From: Micromonospora sp. WMMA1363
Lineage (GTDB): Bacteria; Actinomycetota; Actinomycetes; Mycobacteriales; Micromonosporaceae
Length of the DNA: 64,000 bases
Assembly (NCBI RefSeq): GCF_030345795.1
Contig: NZ_JAUALB010000001.1
Span: 1,359,001 to 1,423,000 of the forward strand
Reading direction: 5' to 3'
The notes beneath the pieces were generated by a model that was not told the origin of the DNA, searched no databases, and was given only the letters and a program-made list of their open reading frames with translations. Made by a program: the position numbers and the translations under genes. This document shows, one piece after another, positions 61,016 through 64,000 of this stretch; within the stretch, counting starts at the first letter, position 1, and each line of letters starts with the position of its first letter.

Positions 61016-62184
61016 GCCAGCTGTGCCCCCACTTTCGTGTAACCGCGCAACAGGTCGCGAGCGATGATGAGCCGTTGCATCTCGTCGGTGCCCTCGAAGA
61101 TGCGGTAGAGACGCACCTGCCGGTACCAGCGCTCGATCGGCAACTCCCGGGTGTAGCCCATGCCACCGTGGATCTGGAGTACCCGGTCCACCACCCGGTT
61201 GACCATGCCCGCGCCGTAGAGCTTCGCCATGGAGGAGGCGTGCCGAGGGTCGAGGCCGGCGTCGACTGTCCAGGCGGCGCGCAGGACGAGCCAACGGGCT
61301 GCCTCCAGCTCGGTCTCCGAGTCGGCGATCATCCACTGGATCGCCTGGTTGGTACCGATCTTCGCGCCGAACGTCTCGCGGCTGTTGGCGTGGTCGATCG
61401 CCATCTGCAACGCCCGCTCGGCGATCCCCAGCGCGTGCGACGGGATGGTGTAGCGCCCCTTGCCGATCCACTCCATGCCGAGCGCGAAGCCCTGCCCGAC
61501 CTCGCCCAGGATGTTGCGGTGCGGCACCCGGACACCGTCGAAGAGCAACGACGCTGGCCCACCCTCGCCCATGGTCGGAATGAACTCCGACCGCCACCCC
61601 ATCGCCCGGTCCACCAGGAACGCGGTGGCGCCGCCGTCGCGTACGTCCTTCTCCCGGTCGGTCACCGCCACCACGATCGCGAAGTCCGCGTCGTTGCCGT
61701 TGGTGATGAAGGTCTTCTCACCGTCGAGAATCCAGTCGTCGCCGTCCCGCCGCGCGGAGAGTCGGATGTTCGCCGCGTCCGAACCGGCGCCCGGCTCGGT
61801 GATGGCGAAGCAGGAGATCCGCTCCCCCTCGATCGTCGGAACGAGGAACTCCTTCTGCTGCTCCGCCGTGGCGTGGAAGAGGATGTTGTCCGCCTCCCCG
61901 CCGAACCGGAACGGCACGAACGACCGGCCCAGCTCGGTCCAGATCAGCGACTGGGTGACCGCGGGCAGTTCCATCCCGCCGTACTCCGCCGGGGTGGCCA
62001 GCGCCCAGAAGCCGAACCGACGCGCCTTGAGCTGGAGTTCCCGCAGCTCGCCGCGTTCCAGGCCAGGCCGGTGGGCCCGCTCGCGGCGCAGCAGCTCCTG
62101 CTCCAGCGGCATCACCTCCCGCCGGATGAAGTCGCGGGCCGTGTCCCGGACGGCCCGCTGCTCGTCGGAGAGCGCGAAGTCCAT
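61012..62184 (-). CDS. Acyl-CoA dehydrogenase
   Basis: The 390-residue enzyme has the acyl-CoA dehydrogenase signature: CFAITEPGAGSDAANI near residue 126, ILDGEKTFITNGNDADF, GVRVPHRNILGEVGQGF, ERALQMAIDHANSRETFG, and the C-terminal RIFEGTDEMQRLIIARDLL with the base Glu. It oxidises acyl-CoA to enoyl-CoA using FAD. ATG 62184 follows GGAGGGG. It overlaps the frameshifted MaoC gene downstream and is divergent from a TetR regulator, so it is probably controlled by it. Chain-length preference is unknown. Confidence 0.9.
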   Translation of the reverse strand: MDFALSDEQRAVRDTARDFIRREVMPLEQELLRRERAHRPGLERGELRELQLKARRFGFWALATPAEYGGMELPAVTQSLIWTELGRSFVPFRFGGEADNILFHATAEQQKEFLVPTIEGERISCFAITEPGAGSDAANIRLSARRDGDDWILDGEKTFITNGNDADFAIVVAVTDREKDVRDGGATAFLVDRAMGWRSEFIPTMGEGGPASLLFDGVRVPHRNILGEVGQGFALGMEWIGKGRYTIPSHALGIAERALQMAIDHANSRETFGAKIGTNQAIQWMIADSETELEAARWLVLRAAWTVDAGLDPRHASSMAKLYGAGMVNRVVDRVLQIHGGMGYTRELPIERWYRQVRLYRIFEGTDEMQRLIIARDLLRGYTKVGAQLA

Positions 62185-62214
62185 GTCCCCTCCCGGTGCT
62201 CGTGGTGCGATGGG

Positions 62215-62400
62215 CGTCAGCGGAAGCCGCCGTTCGACGTACGGGCCCGCTGACGTACGGCATGTCGTCACTGCCCAGGAAGGCGATCGCCGCGGCGATG
62301 TCGGCCAGCTGGGCAACCCGGCGCAGCGGCGCCTGCTCGGCGGCCCGCCGCTGCGGCGAGCTGGCGGACCGCCGGCTGTTCGGCGAAGCGATGGAGGTCC
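62215..62400 (-). pseudogene. Short-chain dehydrogenase remnant
   Basis: In one minus-strand frame the sequence reads PLRRVAQLADIAAAIAFLGSD and then DMPYVSGPV (about 62241-62340). This is the C-terminal motif of SDR enzymes (PLGR...EIA..VAFLASDDA.YVTG). Nothing upstream in frame resembles the Rossmann domain, and the expected VDGG end is lost. It is the tail of a deleted fatty-acid or secondary SDR gene in the divergent gap. Family assignment rests on one block. Confidence 0.55.
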
Positions 62401-62489
62401 ATGCACAGTAAACTAGCGACGCAAGTTTTCGGCTGTCCAGACCTGAATCTGGCAGAGTTCGGGCGGACCACCCCGCAGAGGAGACCGAC

Positions 62490-63176
62490 ATGCCCCGCCC
62501 GAGACAGGCGCTACTCAGCCGGCAGCGGATCGTCGAGGCCGCCGCCGCGCTGATCGATGCGGAAGGGCTGGCGGGATTCTCCACCCGCCGGCTGGCCGCC
62601 GAGCTCGGCGTGCGCGGGCCGTCGCTGTACAACCACTTCGCCACCAAGGACGAGATCCTCGACGCCGTCGCCGACAGCATCACGGTGCGGGTGGACGTGT
62701 CGTTCTTCGGTGACGTCGACTGGCGGCAGGCACTGCGCCGGTGGGGCCACTCCTACCGGGCGGCACTCGCGGCCCATCCGCGCATCGTGCCGTACCTGGC
62801 CCAGGGGCCGGGTCGACGACCCGCCGCCCTGGCCATGGCGGACGCCGTCTACGGAGGCTTGGTCGACGCGGGCTGGCCGCCTGCCCGGGCGACCCACGTC
62901 GGGGCGCTCATGCGCTACTTCGTGGCCGGCTCGGCGCTGGGCTCGTTCGCCCGTGGCTTCGTCGAGGACCCGTCGGTCTATGCCGACCAGTATCCGCACC
63001 TGGCCCAGGCCCACCGCCTCGCCGAACACCAGCAACAGGTCGACGAGGGCGCCTTCGCCCTGGGCCTGGACGCGCTGATCGCCGGCCTGTCCGGCACGTA
63101 CGAGGAGACCGTCGGGCCGCTGCCGCCCCTGGCGAAGGAGACCGAGGCGGACGAGAGTCACGACCTACACCGCTAG
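62490..63176 (+). CDS. TetR-family transcriptional regulator
   Basis: The 228-residue regulator has the TetR helix-turn-helix at its N-terminus (RQRIVEAAAALIDAEGLAGF, LAAELGVRGPSLYNHFATKDEIL). A helical effector domain of TetR_C type follows, with no obvious ligand motif. ATG 62490 follows GAGGAG. It lies opposite the acyl-CoA dehydrogenase, with the SDR remnant between them, and is likely to repress that operon in response to an acyl-CoA. Confidence 0.88.
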   Translation: MPRPRQALLSRQRIVEAAAALIDAEGLAGFSTRRLAAELGVRGPSLYNHFATKDEILDAVADSITVRVDVSFFGDVDWRQALRRWGHSYRAALAAHPRIVPYLAQGPGRRPAALAMADAVYGGLVDAGWPPARATHVGALMRYFVAGSALGSFARGFVEDPSVYADQYPHLAQAHRLAEHQQQVDEGAFALGLDALIAGLSGTYEETVGPLPPLAKETEADESHDLHR

Positions 63177-63384
63177 TCTTGGCGACGTACACGGGGCATC
63201 CACGGATTGCCGGGGCCACGGCGTCCTCCGGCAGCCATCGAGGTGTACGACCCAATTGCCGAGGGGATGGCCGCTCCCGGCACGACTGCCGTCTGGTGGG
63301 TGGCGTCGACCGGCTGCTGCGGCCGCCCGCCCGGTGGACGTGCCGCCCGCGCCGGAGTGACGACGGATCCGGCGCACGAGCGGA

Positions 63385-64000
63385 TCAGTGGCCGCGGTAG
63401 AGGGATTCGATGTCCGCGCGGTAGCGCTGCTCGACGACATCGCGTTTGATCTTCAGGGTAGGGGTGAGTTCCCCGTCGGCCTCGGTGAAATCCCGGGGCA
63501 GAATGGCGAAGGTCTTGACCTGTTCCGCCCGCGACACCGTCCGGTTGGCCCGGTCGACGGCAGCCTGGATCTCGCCGCGCAGGGCGGGATCGTCGCGAGC
63601 CTGGTCGATCGAGCTGTCCGGCCGGCCGTGTGCGGACCGCCAGCGCTGCCAGACCTGCGGATCGATGGTGACCAGCGCGGTCACGTAGGGGCGGCCGTCG
63701 CCGACGAGCACGCACTGGCTGACCAGCGGGTGCGCCCGGATCGCCTCCTCAATCGGCCCGGGTGCGAGGTTCTGGCCGGCCGCGGTCACGATGATCTCTT
63801 TCGCGCGGCCGGTGATACGCAGGAAGCCGTCCGGGTCGAGGCGACCGAGGTCGCCGGTGCGCAGCCACCCGTCCGCGGTGAAGGCGGCCCGGGTGGCGTC
63901 CGGGTTGTTCCAGTAGCCCGGGAAGACGACGTCGCCGCGGGCGAGCACCTCGCCGTCGTCGGCGATGCGGATCTCCATCCCGGGCAGCGGCCGACCGACG
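63385..64000 (-). CDS. AMP-binding long-chain acyl-CoA ligase, C-terminal part (partial)
   Basis: The window ends inside a minus-strand gene encoding the C-terminal about 205 residues of an adenylate-forming enzyme of the FadD15 type. It contains VFPGYWNNPDATRAAF, the hinge GWLRTGDLGRLDPDGFL, RAKEIIVTAAGQNLAPGPIE and the TPTLKIKRDVVEQRY motif with the catalytic Lys. It activates fatty acids as CoA thioesters. The N-terminal ATP-binding part lies beyond 64000. It fits with the acyl-CoA dehydrogenase and MaoC genes as a fatty-acid degradation neighbourhood. Confidence 0.85.
   Translation of the reverse strand, partial: VGRPLPGMEIRIADDGEVLARGDVVFPGYWNNPDATRAAFTADGWLRTGDLGRLDPDGFLRITGRAKEIIVTAAGQNLAPGPIEEAIRAHPLVSQCVLVGDGRPYVTALVTIDPQVWQRWRSAHGRPDSSIDQARDDPALRGEIQAAVDRANRTVSRAEQVKTFAILPRDFTEADGELTPTLKIKRDVVEQRYRADIESLYRGH

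Noticed and set aside
1-64000. CRISPR arrays or insertion sequences
   Set aside because: No regularly spaced identical repeats beyond the short tandem ones listed, and no transposase-like protein in any frame.

Overview
This window is high-GC actinobacterial DNA. GTG starts, ATGA/GTGA stop-start overlaps, IdeR/DmdR-type iron boxes, Tat lipoproteins, an OmpR-type two-component system and an ECF sigma factor all fit. Overall gene content looks like Micromonosporaceae (Micromonospora/Salinispora-like); that placement is an inference from gene families, because no rRNA or tRNA is present. Both edges cut genes: the 3' end of a 5'-3' exonuclease gene on the left and the 3' part of a FadD-type acyl-CoA ligase gene on the right.

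Region 1 (0.3-7.2 kb) is an iron-regulated siderophore uptake locus. A near-perfect iron box lies between a substrate-binding lipoprotein and a divergent two-permease/ATPase operon. That operon continues into a penicillin-acylase-type Ntn hydrolase and an IucB-like acyltransferase, resembling the DesG/DesH pair described for desferrioxamine loci. Region 2 (7.2-12.8 kb) is a tight seven-gene minus-strand operon: alcohol dehydrogenase-like protein, degenerate PTPS/QueD-like protein, GT4 glycosyltransferase, methyltransferase, membrane flippase-like protein, GTP cyclohydrolase II and RibD-like reductase. It looks like an uncharacterised GTP-derived (pterin or pyrimidine) glycoside pathway. Region 3 (12.9-20.5 kb) has a CDP-alcohol phosphatidyltransferase, an LtaS-like sulfatase-fold enzyme, a second methyltransferase, two small glycosyltransferases, a GT-C-like membrane protein and a sugar-nucleotide epimerase; it may build a cell-surface glycolipid. 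Region 4 (20.7-24.5 kb) is a redox module: a four-helix cytochrome b-like domain fused through a twin-arginine helix to an MsrP-like molybdopterin domain, with two small membrane proteins, a secreted protein and a Rieske lipoprotein. A siderophore-interacting protein with its own iron box, a long DivIVA-like coiled-coil protein and a MerR regulator follow.

Region 5 (about 30.3-50.8 kb) is the centrepiece: an enediyne polyketide locus. Reading down the minus strand it has two DUF1702 proteins (E2?/E3), UnbV (E4), UnbU (E5), the iterative enediyne synthase PKSE (KS-AT-ACP-KR-DH-PPT, 1924 aa), the hotdog thioesterase (E10), a flavin reductase (E6-like) and a P450 (E7-like). Two paralogous AhpD-like proteins, an SDR, a GMC oxidoreductase with a DUF5987-like small subunit, and an AraC-type regulator flank this core. 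I see no apoprotein, sugar, aromatic-acid, halogenase, resistance or export genes, so this is a nearly bare warhead cassette. A gene-poor, visibly less GC-rich 2 kb stretch lies on its left.

Region 6 (51.2-60.5 kb) carries a His-rich membrane protein with an atypical CopC, a TIGR03084-like protein, a response regulator/kinase/lipoprotein operon, two STAS proteins with small stress-type proteins, an ECF sigma factor and a PepSY membrane protein. A DyP peroxidase remnant lies between the last two. Region 7 (60.5-64 kb) is a fatty-acid-type locus in partial decay: a frameshifted MaoC dehydratase, an intact acyl-CoA dehydrogenase, a short-chain dehydrogenase remnant, a TetR regulator and the truncated ligase gene.
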